Assembly (NCBI GenBank): GCA_904420585.1
Contig: CAJFVX010000045.1
Span: 1 to 64,000, forward strand
Direction of reading: 5' to 3'
Origin: Candidatus Howiella intestinavium
Lineage (GTDB): Bacteria > Bacillota > Clostridia > Oscillospirales > Acutalibacteraceae
DNA: 64,000 nt
The position numbers and the translations under genes are program-made. The notes beneath the pieces are model-generated. The model worked only from the letters and a program-made list of their open reading frames with translations. It was not told where the DNA came from and made no database searches. Each line of letters starts with the position of its first letter. The stretch's first letter is position 1. Below, one piece after another: positions 33,501 to 42,701 of this stretch.

Positions 33501-33537
33501 CCCCGGCCGGAGCCTGCAGGCTTCGGCCGGGGTTTTG
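33501..33537 (+). terminator. Terminator of the pseudokinase gene
   Basis: A 14-bp stem with one G-T pair (33501-33514 with 33519-33532), loop TGCA, then TTTT, 18 bases after the stop codon. Confidence 0.88.
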
Positions 33538-33573
33538 CGTGTTTTGGCCGCCGCAGGAGGAGAAAATACGGTT

Positions 33574-33628
33574 TTTAGGTAAAATTTAGTTAAAATCCGT
33601 GGTACAAACCTTCCCTGTGTGCTATACT
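33574..33628 (+). promoter_or_regulatory. Tandem 11-bp repeat and -10 upstream of ppk (possible Pho box)
   Basis: TTTAGGTAAAA (33574-33584) is followed at once by TTTAGTTAAAA (33585-33595), a direct repeat with one mismatch and 11-base period. A TATACT -10 lies at 33623-33628 with no good -35. PhoP/PhoB sites are direct repeats with 11-base period that stand in for a -35, so phosphate control of ppk is plausible. Confidence 0.5.
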
Positions 33629-33699
33629 AAATTTAATATCGGGACCATTCTATCGCCAAAGCGGAAAGCGGTATATACAGATTAGGGAGGTATATGTAC

Positions 33700-35799
33700 A
33701 TGGGCGAGAAAAAGAGCCCCTTTACCAACCGGGAGCTCAGCTGGCTGGACTTCAACGTCCGGGTGCTGGAGGAGGCCGAGCGGGACCGGAACCCCGTGCT
33801 GGAGCGGCTGAAATTCTTAAGCATCACCGCCTCCAACCTGGACGAATTTTACATGGTGCGGGTGGCTTCCATCAAGGAGAAAATCCAGGACAAGGAAACC
33901 GAGCCGGACGAGTCCGGCCTGACCCCGGAGGAAAACCTTGCGAAAATCCGCAAGAAGGCGGGCAATTTCGTGGCCCGGCAGTACGCCTGCTACGAAAAGC
34001 ACATCCTGCCCGACCTGGAGAAGGCCGGCATCCGGCTGGTCCCCCCCGACGGGCTGGACGAAAACCAGTACAAGGCCGTGTCCGACTATTTTTACAATAT
34101 GGTCTTCCCCGTCCTGACCCCCATCGCCGTGGACAAGAGCCGTCCCCTGCCCCTGCTGCTCAACAAGGCGGTGTACATCGCCGTGCGGCTGCGGCGGGAA
34201 AATAAGTCCTACTTCGCCCTGGTGCAGGTGCCCACCGTCCTGCCCCGGCACTTTGAACTGCCCTGCCAGGAGGGCCGGGCCTTTATCCTGCTGGAGGACA
34301 TCATCACCTACTTCTTATCCTCCCTCTTCGAGCTGCACATCATCGAGGCCCATGCCCTCTTCCGGGTGACCCGCAACTCGGATTTGGAGGTGGACGAGGA
34401 CGCCGAAAACCTGCTGACCGCCATGAAAAAGACCCTGGAGAAGCGCAAGCGGGGGGCGCCTGTCCGGCTGGAGCTGCAGCAGGAATGCGACGAGAAGCTG
34501 CGGGAGTTCCTGCTGGAGGCCCTCCACGTCAGCCGGAAGGACGTGGTGGACATCCCCGGCCCCATGGCCCTGGCTGGCTTTATGAAATTCGCCATGATGC
34601 CGGGGGGCGAGAGCCTCCGGCTGCCCCCCATCACGCCGGTGGTCCCGGCAGATTTCGTGGGGGTGGAGGACTATTTCGCCGCCATTCGGGAGCACGACCG
34701 GTTTGTCCATCATCCCTATGAAAGCTTCGATGTGGTGGTGGATTTCCTGCGGCAGGCCGCCGAGGACCCGGATGTGCTGGCCATCAAGCAGACCCTCTAC
34801 CGGGTCAGCGGCCAGTCCCCCATTATCGACGGGCTCATCAAGGCCGCCCAGAACGGCAAGCAGGTCACCGTGCTGGTGGAGCTGAAGGCCCGGTTCGACG
34901 AGGCCAACAACATCGCCTGGGCGGCCAAGCTGGAAAAGGCGGGCTGCCACGTGCTCTACGGGGTGGAGGGGCTGAAAACCCACTGTAAAATCCTGCTGGT
35001 GGTCCGGCGGGAGGAGGGGGGCATCCGCCGCTACCTCCACCTGGGCACCGGCAACTACAACGACTCCACCGCCAGGCTCTACACCGATATGGGCATGTTC
35101 ACCTGCCGGGAGGAGTTCGGCCGGGACGCAAGCGAGCTGTTCAACCGGCTGACCGGCTACTCCCGCTTCCCCGACTACCAGAAGCTGGTGCCCGCCCCCG
35201 AGTCCATCCGGGAGTTTGTCTACAGCCGTATCGACCGGGAAATCGAGCATAAGAAAAAGGGCCTGCCCGCCGGCATCTTCATCAAAATCAACTCCCTGCT
35301 GGACAAGGGCATGGTGGACAGGCTGTACGAGGCCTCCCAGGCCGGGGTGAAAATCAAGCTGCTGGTGCGGGGCATTTGCTCTTTGGTGCCCGGCGTCAAG
35401 GGGGTCAGCGAGAATATCGAAGTGCGGAGCATCGTGGGCCAGCTGCTGGAGCACAGCCGCATCTTTATCTTTGAGAACGGCGGCCGGCGGGAAATCCTCT
35501 TAGGCAGCGCCGACCTCATGCCCCGGAACCTCAACCGCCGGGTGGAACTGCTCTTCCCGGTGGAGGACGCCAATCTGAAACGGCGGCTGCTTTCCATCAC
35601 CGAGCTCATGTGGGCCGACAACCAGAATGCCCGCATCCAGGATAAAAACCGGCAGTATAAGCTGGTCTGTCCGGGAGAGGAGGAGCCGGTCAACTCCCAG
35701 CTGGAGCTGGCCCGCCGGGCCCACGCGGCGTCGGTGCGCCGGCAGCGGGCGGTGGAAAGGGAACGGCAGAGCCACCCTGTGGAAGCACAGGGGCAATAG
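33700..35799 (+). CDS. ppk: Polyphosphate kinase
   Basis: 699 aa, PPK1 type, which reversibly transfers the gamma phosphate of ATP to polyphosphate. ATG 33700 is preferred over 33694 because GGGAGG is then 9 bases upstream. N-terminal: FTNRELSWLDFNVRVLEEA and SNLDEFYMVRVASI. The catalytic half shows DVLAIKQTLYRVSGQSPI, the autophosphorylated His in GLKTHCKILLVVRRE, LHLGTGNYNDSTARLYTD, and the second His in EHSRIFIFENGG. Length and motifs are complete. It heads a tight run with pfk (16 bases) and rsmE. Confidence 0.96.
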   Translation: MGEKKSPFTNRELSWLDFNVRVLEEAERDRNPVLERLKFLSITASNLDEFYMVRVASIKEKIQDKETEPDESGLTPEENLAKIRKKAGNFVARQYACYEKHILPDLEKAGIRLVPPDGLDENQYKAVSDYFYNMVFPVLTPIAVDKSRPLPLLLNKAVYIAVRLRRENKSYFALVQVPTVLPRHFELPCQEGRAFILLEDIITYFLSSLFELHIIEAHALFRVTRNSDLEVDEDAENLLTAMKKTLEKRKRGAPVRLELQQECDEKLREFLLEALHVSRKDVVDIPGPMALAGFMKFAMMPGGESLRLPPITPVVPADFVGVEDYFAAIREHDRFVHHPYESFDVVVDFLRQAAEDPDVLAIKQTLYRVSGQSPIIDGLIKAAQNGKQVTVLVELKARFDEANNIAWAAKLEKAGCHVLYGVEGLKTHCKILLVVRREEGGIRRYLHLGTGNYNDSTARLYTDMGMFTCREEFGRDASELFNRLTGYSRFPDYQKLVPAPESIREFVYSRIDREIEHKKKGLPAGIFIKINSLLDKGMVDRLYEASQAGVKIKLLVRGICSLVPGVKGVSENIEVRSIVGQLLEHSRIFIFENGGRREILLGSADLMPRNLNRRVELLFPVEDANLKRRLLSITELMWADNQNARIQDKNRQYKLVCPGEEEPVNSQLELARRAHAASVRRQRAVERERQSHPVEAQGQ

Positions 35800-35815
35800 A
35801 AAGGGGAATGTGCAT

Positions 35816-36898
35816 ATGGGAAAGAAGAAGAAAATCGGCCTGCTGACCAGCGGCGGGGACTGCCAGGGACTGAACGCCGCCCTGCGGGGGGTGGCCAAGG
35901 GCCTGGACAACGCCTTCGACGAGGTGGAGTTCTACGGTTTTACCGACGGCTACCGGGGCCTTATCGAATGCGAATACAAAACCTATGAAGCCAACGACTT
36001 TTCGGGCATCCTGACCATGGGGGGCACCATCCTGGGCACCTCCCGGCAGCCCTATAAGCAGATGCGGGTCATCGACGAGAACAGCGTGGACAAGGTGGCC
36101 GCCATGAAGCGCACCTACCAGAAGCTGGGGCTGGACTGCCTGGTCATCCTGGGGGGCAACGGCACCCATAAGACGGCCAACCTGCTGTCGGGGGAGGGGC
36201 TGCACATCGTCACCCTGCCCAAGACCATCGACAACGACATCTACGGCACCGACCTGACCTTCGGCTTCTACTCGGCGGTGGACATCGCCACCCACGTCAT
36301 CGAGTGCATCCACACCACGGCCTTTTCCCACAGCCGGGTGTTCATCGTGGAGCTCATGGGCCACAAGGCCGGCTGGCTGACCCTCTACGCCGGCATCGGC
36401 GGCGGGGCGGACGTCATCCTGCTGCCCGAAATCCCCTACGACATCGACAGGGTGGCCGAAGCCATCACCCGCCGGAACAACAACCGGAATAAGTTCGCCA
36501 TCCTGGCCGTGGCCGAGGGGGCGCTGTCGGTGGAAGAATCCAAAATGCGCAAGAAGGAGTTCAAGGCGGCCCGGGCGGCCATGGCCTATCCGTCGGTATC
36601 CTACCGGCTGGCCGCCGAGCTGGAGGAGAAGACCGGCAAGGAAATCCGGGTCACCGTGCCCGGCCACTTCCAGCGGGGGGGCAGCCCCAACGCCTACGAC
36701 CGCATCTTCTGCAGCCTGCTGGGGGCCGCCGCCGCCGACCTGATTGCCAGGGAGCAGTACGGGTACATGGTGGGCTATGTGGACAATAAGTTTGTGCCGG
36801 TGCCCCTGTCCGAGGTGGCCGGCCGGCTGAAGCTGGTTCCCCCCGACTGCCAGGTGGTCACCGAGGCCCGCCGGCTGGGCATCAGCTTCGGCGACTGA
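35816..36898 (+). CDS. 6-phosphofructokinase (ATP- or PPi-dependent)
   Basis: 360 aa, phosphorylating fructose 6-phosphate. ATG 35816 (AAGGGG upstream) begins MGKKKKIGLLTSGGDCQGLN. The active site is PKTIDNDIYGTD with the catalytic Asp, and the fructose-binding segment is VPGHFQRGGSPNAYDR. The donor-site loop is LGGNGTHKT: Gly follows where ATP enzymes have Gly and PPi enzymes Asp, but the Lys of PKTIDND is more typical of PPi or mixed-group enzymes. The donor cannot be settled by eye. The neighbouring ppk makes a phosphate-polymer link worth testing. Confidence 0.92.
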   Translation: MGKKKKIGLLTSGGDCQGLNAALRGVAKGLDNAFDEVEFYGFTDGYRGLIECEYKTYEANDFSGILTMGGTILGTSRQPYKQMRVIDENSVDKVAAMKRTYQKLGLDCLVILGGNGTHKTANLLSGEGLHIVTLPKTIDNDIYGTDLTFGFYSAVDIATHVIECIHTTAFSHSRVFIVELMGHKAGWLTLYAGIGGGADVILLPEIPYDIDRVAEAITRRNNNRNKFAILAVAEGALSVEESKMRKKEFKAARAAMAYPSVSYRLAAELEEKTGKEIRVTVPGHFQRGGSPNAYDRIFCSLLGAAAADLIAREQYGYMVGYVDNKFVPVPLSEVAGRLKLVPPDCQVVTEARRLGISFGD

Positions 36899-36914
36899 GG
36901 ACGGAGGGATACCC

Positions 36915-37652
36915 ATGCCCAGATTCTTTCTGCCCACCATCGGGGAAAACCCGGTCATAGAGGGGCCGGACGCTTCCCACATCGTAAAATCCCTGCGGAT
37001 GCGGCCGGGGGAGGCGCTTACCGTCTGCGATGAAAAGGGGACGGACTATCTCTGCGAAATCGCCGCCGCCGCCCCCGGCCGGGTGGAGCTGCGCATACGG
37101 GAAACCCGGCCCACGGCCAGCGAGCCGGGGCTCCATGTGACCCTCTACCAGTGCGTCCCAAAGGGGGATAAGCTGGACGGGGTGGTGCAGAAGGCGGTGG
37201 AGCTGGGGGTGTCCGAGATAGTCCCGGTGCTGTCCAGCCGGTGCGTCTCGCGGCCGGACGAAAAGTCCATGAAAAAGAAGGTGGAGCGGTGGGGCAAAAT
37301 CGCCCGGGAGGCCGCGGGCCAGAGCGGCCGGGGCATCCTGCCGCAGGTTATGCCCGCCCTGAGCTTTGCGGGCTGCGCCGCCGCTTTACAGGACTATGAC
37401 CTGGCCCTTTTCTTCTATGAGGCGGGCGGGGAACCCCTGCGGGACATCCTGGCGGCCGCTTCCCTGCCCGAAAAAGGGGGACGGGCGGCCATCCTCATCG
37501 GCCCGGAGGGGGGCTTCTCCCCCGAAGAGGCCGGCAAGGCCGCAGCCGCCGGGGCCAAGACCGCCACCCTAGGCCCCCGCATCCTGCGGACCGAAACCGC
37601 CCCCATAGCGGCCCTTGCCGCCCTGATGCTGCTGACCGGCAGCCTGGAGTAA
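36915..37652 (+). CDS. rsmE: 16S rRNA (uracil-1498-N3) methyltransferase
   Basis: 245 aa, a SPOUT-class methyltransferase that makes m3U1498 in 16S rRNA. An N-terminal PUA-like domain (HIVKSLRMRPGEALTVCD) precedes the SPOUT domain with the SAM-binding knot ILIGPEGGFSPEEA and LGPRILRTETAPIAAL, the family signature. Good ribosome binding site GGAGGG. It is 16 bases behind pfk, so part of the ppk run. Confidence 0.95.
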   Translation: MPRFFLPTIGENPVIEGPDASHIVKSLRMRPGEALTVCDEKGTDYLCEIAAAAPGRVELRIRETRPTASEPGLHVTLYQCVPKGDKLDGVVQKAVELGVSEIVPVLSSRCVSRPDEKSMKKKVERWGKIAREAAGQSGRGILPQVMPALSFAGCAAALQDYDLALFFYEAGGEPLRDILAAASLPEKGGRAAILIGPEGGFSPEEAGKAAAAGAKTATLGPRILRTETAPIAALAALMLLTGSLE

Positions 37653-37721
37653 AATCCGGGCTGCCGGTTTTGCCTTTGGGAGCATTTGGCCCCGCAGGGG
37701 GCGGAAAATCCAGGGGAGCCG

Positions 37722-37750
37722 TTGCAATTTGTGAAAGGATTGGATATAAT
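37722..37750 (+). promoter_or_regulatory. Promoter of SipW-type paralog 3
   Basis: TTGCAA (37722-37727), a 17-base spacer and a perfect TATAAT (37745-37750), 77 bases before ATG 37828. Confidence 0.68.
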
Positions 37751-37827
37751 TAGAAAAACAGCCTTTCCGCTGGGAGAGCGGCAGCAGCTTTTATATCTGA
37801 AAAGAATGGATATAAGGAGGCCGTACC

Positions 37828-39453
37828 ATGAAACATACAAAACGTACCCTTGCGGCCAGCGGCCTTGCCCTGGTCATCAGTGCAGCCCTGCTTGTGGGGA
37901 CAACCTTTGCCTGGTTTACCGACAGCGTGATAAACACGGGCAACCACATCCAGTCGGGAAAGCTTTCCATCGGTGCCTATGCCTATGACCTGGCCGACGC
38001 GCCGGGGGATGATACCTTTACCATTGAGGAGGTCAACGGCGGCCGGCCCTTCTCCTTTGAGGCCACGCCCCAGGACCTGGCCAAAGACGACACCCCCATC
38101 ATCAGCGATGAAAACTTTGAGCCGGGCAAATCCAATGCCAAGCTGCTGACCGTCCGCAGCGAGGGCACCCTGGCGGCCAAAATCAAGCTGGATTTCACCC
38201 TCACCGACGGCGGTCTTATGGACGCTTTGTGGTTTGACTTCCTGCGGGTGGAGAACGGCCAAATCACCGGCGAGTTCCAGCAGCGCCCCATGAGCCAGCT
38301 TTCCACCATCAGCCAGGGCCTGGAATTCCCCCTGCTGCCGGTCGACGGGCAGGACAGCATCTCCTTTATCCTGGTCTACGGCATGTATGAGGAGGCGGGC
38401 AACGAGTATCAAAAGAAAGAATTTTCGGCCGACGTCTCTATCCTGGCCACCCAGTACACCCACGAGGCCGACGGCTTTGGCAGCAGCCAGTACGACGCCG
38501 GCGCAGCGTATCCCACGGCGGCCAACACCAGCAATTATCAAGACGTGCTGGACAACGCGGCCGCCGATACCACCGTACAGCTGGCCGGCGGCAGCTACGG
38601 CACCATCCAGCTGAGCCAGACCAAAAACAGCGAAGCCATGGACGGGAATACCTCCCGGCTGCGCCGCACCATTCAGAATCTCACCATTGAGGGCGATGGC
38701 AATGCCACCGTGGCCGGCGTGTCCATCACCGCCGGGCATATCTACGGCCAGCCGGGCAAACCCGTGACCAACCCGGTGACCGGCGAGACCACCGAGAGCA
38801 CGGTGGGCAGCTTCTACAGCTACATCGAAATCGACGGGCTGACCTTTAAGAACATCCACTTTACCAAGGCGGTCAATATCGGCGGCTGGAGCGGCGAGCA
38901 GTTTATCCAGGTAAACAACGTCACCTTTGAAAACTGCACCTTTGAGGGGACGGGCACGGCCGATACCTCGGCCGACAACAAGCTGGCCTCCTTTGGGGCC
39001 GAGGGCACGGTCTACCACAATCTGGCCTTTAAGAACTGCACGGTGAAAAACGCCTACCAGGGTATTTACGTGGTCAATGCCGACGGGGTGACGGTGGAAA
39101 ACTGCACCTTTGAGAACCTGGGCCATAACGCCGTGGCTGTACAGACCGCCCGCACCCAGACGACGCCCGACGCCACCACCGGGGGCGAAATCGTCATCCG
39201 GAACAATACCATGAGGAATATAGCCGACCGGGCCATCCGCTTCGGCCACATCGGGGCGGATGCGAATATTTCCATCACCGGCAACGTCATGACCGCTGCG
39301 GGGGACACCGACGGACAGCTTATCAAGTGCGATTCCGCAGCCGACGGCGCCCGGATTTTCATCGATGACAACTACTGGAGCGGCCGGGACGTGGCCGCCG
39401 CCATCGACGGCAGCATGGGCGTCACCGACGAGAATCCCCGGGAAAATCCCTGA
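37828..39453 (+). CDS. SipW-type signal protein, paralog 3, parallel beta-helix tail
   Basis: 541 aa. AAGGAGG precedes ATG 37828. Signal and first strand: HTKRTLAASGLALVISAALL, then VGTTFAWFTDSVINTGN. The conserved domain contains NGGRPFSF, FEPGKSNAKLLTV, GGLMDALWFDFLRV and LVYGMYEEAGNEYQ. The hinge is DGFGSSQYD. The tail (about 235-540) is a pectate-lyase-like beta-helix: LTIEGDGNATVAGV, ITAGHIYG, VTFENCTFEGTG, LAFKNCTVKNAYQGIYV, VTVENCTFENLGHNAV, and ISITGNVMTAAGDTDG. It could bind or act on a polysaccharide, but no catalytic residues can be assigned. Confidence 0.82.
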   Translation: MKHTKRTLAASGLALVISAALLVGTTFAWFTDSVINTGNHIQSGKLSIGAYAYDLADAPGDDTFTIEEVNGGRPFSFEATPQDLAKDDTPIISDENFEPGKSNAKLLTVRSEGTLAAKIKLDFTLTDGGLMDALWFDFLRVENGQITGEFQQRPMSQLSTISQGLEFPLLPVDGQDSISFILVYGMYEEAGNEYQKKEFSADVSILATQYTHEADGFGSSQYDAGAAYPTAANTSNYQDVLDNAAADTTVQLAGGSYGTIQLSQTKNSEAMDGNTSRLRRTIQNLTIEGDGNATVAGVSITAGHIYGQPGKPVTNPVTGETTESTVGSFYSYIEIDGLTFKNIHFTKAVNIGGWSGEQFIQVNNVTFENCTFEGTGTADTSADNKLASFGAEGTVYHNLAFKNCTVKNAYQGIYVVNADGVTVENCTFENLGHNAVAVQTARTQTTPDATTGGEIVIRNNTMRNIADRAIRFGHIGADANISITGNVMTAAGDTDGQLIKCDSAADGARIFIDDNYWSGRDVAAAIDGSMGVTDENPRENP

Positions 39454-39490
39454 TTTCCCGCCGGCCCATAGATACAGGACACATGCGCTT

Positions 39491-39519
39491 GCAGAAGAGG
39501 GGCTTTGTCCCTCTTCTGC
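39491..39519 (+). repeat. Modular hairpin repeat, copy D (partial)
   Basis: A perfect 11-bp hairpin GCAGAAGAGGG/CCCTCTTCTGC (39491-39501 with 39509-39519), with CACATGCG before it and GCAAATCCCGC after it, a shuffled remnant of the repeat. It lies in the metG leader, and the long open frame through it is not coding. Confidence 0.6.
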
Positions 39520-39581
39520 CCTTCTACCCGGCAAATCCCGCGGCCCCTGGGGCCAAAAAAATATTTTGCAGGAGGAACATC

Positions 39582-41549
39582 ATGAAAAAAGACACATTTT
39601 ACATCACAACCCCCATTTACTATCCCTCGGGCAAGCTGCACATCGGCCATTCCTACACCACCGTGGCCGCCGATACCATGGCCCGGTATAAGCGCATGCA
39701 GGGGTATGATGTCATGTTCCTCACCGGCACCGACGAGCACGGCCAGAAAATCGAGGACCGGGCCAAGGAGGCCGGGGTCACCCCCAAGGCCTTTGTGGAC
39801 GACATCGTATCCGGCATCAAGGACATGTGGAAGCTGCTGAACATCAGCTACGACAAGTTCATCCGCACCACCGACCCGGAGCATGTGGCCTGCGTCCAGA
39901 AGATTTTCAAGCAGCTCTACGACCAGGGGGATATCTACAAGGGCACCTACAAGGGGCTTTACTGCACCCCCTGCGAATCCTTCTGGACCGAGAGCCAGCT
40001 AAAGGACGGCAAGTGCCCCGACTGCGGCCGGGAGGTGACGGCCGCCGAGGAGGAGGCCTACTTCCTGAAGCTGTCCAAATACGCCGACCGGCTGGTGGAA
40101 TACTACGAGACCCACCCCGACTTTATCCAGCCCGCCTCCCGGAAAAACGAGATGCTCAACAACTTTATCAAGCCCGGCCTGGAGGACCTCTGCGTCTCCC
40201 GCACCAGCTTCTCCTGGGGCATCCCCGTGACCTTCGACCCCGGCCATGTGGTCTACGTCTGGCTGGACGCCCTTTCCAACTATATCAGCGCCCTGGGGTA
40301 CAATTCGGACGACGACAGCCTGTACCAGAAGTTCTGGCCGGCCGACATCCACTTAGTGGGCAAGGAAATCGTCCGGTTCCACACCATCGTATGGCCCATT
40401 ATGCTCATGGCCCTGGGGCTGCCCCTGCCCGAAAAGGTCTACGGCCACGGCTGGCTGCTGCTGGAGGGGGGCAAGATGTCCAAATCCAAGGGCAATGTCG
40501 TCGACCCGGTGGTCCTCTGCCAGCGGTACGGGGTGGACGCCATCCGGTACTACCTGCTGCGGGAAATCCCCTTCGGCAGCGACGGGGTCTTTACCAACGA
40601 GGCCCTCATCGGCCGCATCAATTCGGATTTGGCCAACGATTTGGGCAACCTGGTTTCCCGGACGGCCGCCATGGTGGGCAAGTATTTCGGCGGCGTCCTT
40701 CCCGCCGAGCGCCTGGCCGGGGACTTTGACGAGGACCTCATCACCCAGGCAAAGGCGGTGAAAATCGCCCTGGAGGAGGCCCTGGACAAGCTGGAATTCT
40801 CCACCGCCCTCACCGAATTGTTCGCCCTGATTTCCAGGGCCAACAAGTATATCGACGAAACCGCCCCCTGGGCCCTGGCCAAGGACGAAAACAACAAGGC
40901 CCGGCTGGGCGCGGTGCTGTACAACCTCTGCGAGACCCTGCGGGTGGCGGCCGTGCTCATCGCCCCCTTCCTGCCGGAGACGGCGGGCAAAATCCGGGAA
41001 ACCCTGGGCGGGGACGACAGCATGTACACCTGGGAGAGCGCGGGCGACTGGGGACTCTTAAAGGCCGGTATGCCTATTGCCAAACTGCCCCCCATCTTCC
41101 CCCGCATCGACGTGGAGAAGGAGCTGGCCGAACTGGAGGCCATCAACCCCGCCGCCAGCGCCGCCCACGAGGCTGCGGCCGGGAAGGCGGAGAAGGAAAA
41201 GCCGGCCAATGTGGCCAGCCTCAGCCAAATCACCATCGACGATTTTGCCAAGGTGGAACTGCGCACGGCGGTTATCACGGCCTGCGAGCCGGTGAAAAAG
41301 TCAAAGAAGCTTTTAAAGCTGACTCTGGACGACGGTTCGGGTCAGCCCCGGACGGTGGCCTCGGGCATCTCCCCCTGGTATAAGCCGGAGGAACTGGTGG
41401 GCCACACCATCGTGCTGGTGGCCAACCTAAAACCCGCCAAACTCTGCGGCGTAGAAAGCTGCGGCATGATTCTGGCGGCCGACGGTCCGGAAGATACGGT
41501 AAAAGTCCTCTTTGCCGACGGTCTCCCCGCCGGCTGTGCCATCCACTAA
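39582..41549 (+). CDS. metG: Methionyl-tRNA synthetase
   Basis: 655 aa. ATG 39582 has GGAGGAA upstream. The class I signatures are PSGKLHIGHSY and GGKMSKSKGN. A zinc knuckle (CTPCESFW and CPDCGRE) lies at about 127-148. The C-terminal 110 residues (ITIDDFAKVELRTAVITACE, VANLKPAKLCGVESCGMILA) are the EMAPII-like tRNA-binding domain used for dimerisation. Upstream of tatD, the usual clostridial order. Confidence 0.97.
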   Translation: MKKDTFYITTPIYYPSGKLHIGHSYTTVAADTMARYKRMQGYDVMFLTGTDEHGQKIEDRAKEAGVTPKAFVDDIVSGIKDMWKLLNISYDKFIRTTDPEHVACVQKIFKQLYDQGDIYKGTYKGLYCTPCESFWTESQLKDGKCPDCGREVTAAEEEAYFLKLSKYADRLVEYYETHPDFIQPASRKNEMLNNFIKPGLEDLCVSRTSFSWGIPVTFDPGHVVYVWLDALSNYISALGYNSDDDSLYQKFWPADIHLVGKEIVRFHTIVWPIMLMALGLPLPEKVYGHGWLLLEGGKMSKSKGNVVDPVVLCQRYGVDAIRYYLLREIPFGSDGVFTNEALIGRINSDLANDLGNLVSRTAAMVGKYFGGVLPAERLAGDFDEDLITQAKAVKIALEEALDKLEFSTALTELFALISRANKYIDETAPWALAKDENNKARLGAVLYNLCETLRVAAVLIAPFLPETAGKIRETLGGDDSMYTWESAGDWGLLKAGMPIAKLPPIFPRIDVEKELAELEAINPAASAAHEAAAGKAEKEKPANVASLSQITIDDFAKVELRTAVITACEPVKKSKKLLKLTLDDGSGQPRTVASGISPWYKPEELVGHTIVLVANLKPAKLCGVESCGMILAADGPEDTVKVLFADGLPAGCAIH

Positions 41550-41625
41550 AAAAGTTTTCGCCTGCCTTCTACAAAAGGCGGCGGGGTGCACGGTTTATCG
41601 AAATAACAAGCAAAGCCTTTTTATT

Positions 41626-41751
41626 GCGGAAACCAGCGACATGTGCGTCGGTTTCCGCATACGACAAATCCCGCTGCCGCGGGATTTGTAGGGGGAATGT
41701 TAGAAGGGGGGATTGCCCCTCTTCTACAGCTTGCCGACTTTGTCGGCAAGC
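41626..41751 (+). repeat. Modular hairpin repeat, copy B (complete, four hairpins)
   Basis: Four consecutive hairpins in 126 bases: GCGGAAACC/GGTTTCCGC enclosing CGACATGTGCGTCG (41626-41658); ACAAATCCCGC/GCGGGATTTGT (41664-41674 with 41679-41689); AGAAGGGG/CCCCTCTTCT (41702-41725); GCTTGCCGAC/GTCGGCAAGC (41729-41738 with 41742-41751). No coding sequence and no transposase is present. It lies between metG and tatD. Confidence 0.85.
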
Positions 41752-41816
41752 GGATGTCCCGTCTCCCGGCGCGGGAGGCGGGACGATTTTGTGTCCGGAC
41801 AAAAGGAGAGAAGAGA

Positions 41817-42701
41817 ATGGAAGCCTATGACCTCCAAAAAGCCGCGGCGGGATTTGCCGCCCCCGGCCGGATTTTCGATTCCCACGCCCACTACGACGCC
41901 GACGCCTTCCACGCCGACCGGGATACGGTGCTTCAGAGCCTGTACGACCGGGGGGTGGGCCGGGTGCTCAACTGCGGCAGCGACCTTGCCTCCTCGGAAA
42001 AAAGCCTGGGGCTGGCCGAACAATACGACTGGATATACGCCGCCGTGGGGGTGCATCCGGAGGAAATCCCCCGGGATGAAAGCGGCGCTTACCGCCTGCC
42101 GGGGGCTTCCGACCGGGCGGCCCTGGAAGGCCTGGCCGCCCACCCGAAGGCCCTGGCCATGGGGGAAATCGGCCTGGACTATTACTGGGACACCTGCCCG
42201 CCCCGGGAAATCCAGAGGGCCTGGCTTGCCTTCCAGCTGGAACTGGCGGCGGAACGGGGTATGCCGGTGGTCATCCACGACCGGGAGGCCCATGGGGATA
42301 CCCTGGAGCTGCTGCAAAAATACCGGCCGGCGGGGGTGGTGCACTGCTTCTCGGGCAGCCCGGAAATGGCGGCGGAAGTGGTGAAACTGGGCATGTACGT
42401 CGGCCTGGGGGGCGCCGCCACCTTTAAAAACGCCCGGAAGGCGGTGGAGGTGGCCGCCATGCTGCCGGCCGACCGGCTGCTGCTGGAGACCGACGCGCCC
42501 TATATGGCCCCGGTGCCCTTCCGGGGCAAACGGTGCGACTCGGCCCTCATCGCCTACACGGCGGCCCGGCTGGCCGAAATCCGGGGAGAGACGCCGGAGA
42601 CCCTCATCGCCCGGTGCCGGGAGAACGCCTGCCGGATGCTGGGCCTGCCCGATTGGATGCCGCCGGCCGGCGGCGGTTCTTCTCCGGCTTCCAAAGCATA
42701 A
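41817..42701 (+). CDS. TatD-family metal-dependent hydrolase
   Basis: 294 aa, a TIM-barrel DNase/hydrolase. ATG 41817 has AAAAGGAG upstream; upstream open frame lies in repeat B. Metal ligands: HxH in FDSHAHYDADAF, Glu in MGEIGLDYYWD, His in VVIHDREAH, His in GVVHCFSGSPEM and Asp in LLLETDAPYMAP. Normal length apart from a short Gly/Ser-rich tail. It follows metG, as yabD follows metS in Bacillus. Confidence 0.94.
   Translation: MEAYDLQKAAAGFAAPGRIFDSHAHYDADAFHADRDTVLQSLYDRGVGRVLNCGSDLASSEKSLGLAEQYDWIYAAVGVHPEEIPRDESGAYRLPGASDRAALEGLAAHPKALAMGEIGLDYYWDTCPPREIQRAWLAFQLELAAERGMPVVIHDREAHGDTLELLQKYRPAGVVHCFSGSPEMAAEVVKLGMYVGLGGAATFKNARKAVEVAAMLPADRLLLETDAPYMAPVPFRGKRCDSALIAYTAARLAEIRGETPETLIARCRENACRMLGLPDWMPPAGGGSSPASKA

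Noticed and set aside
41626-41751. Hairpin repeat as a rho-independent terminator
   Set aside because: None of its stems is followed by a T-run, and copies occur in both orientations relative to genes.
41552-41816. Upstream extension of tatD and of metG (39483) through open frame
   Set aside because: Both extensions are repeat sequence without coding character; strong ribosome binding sites mark the shorter starts.
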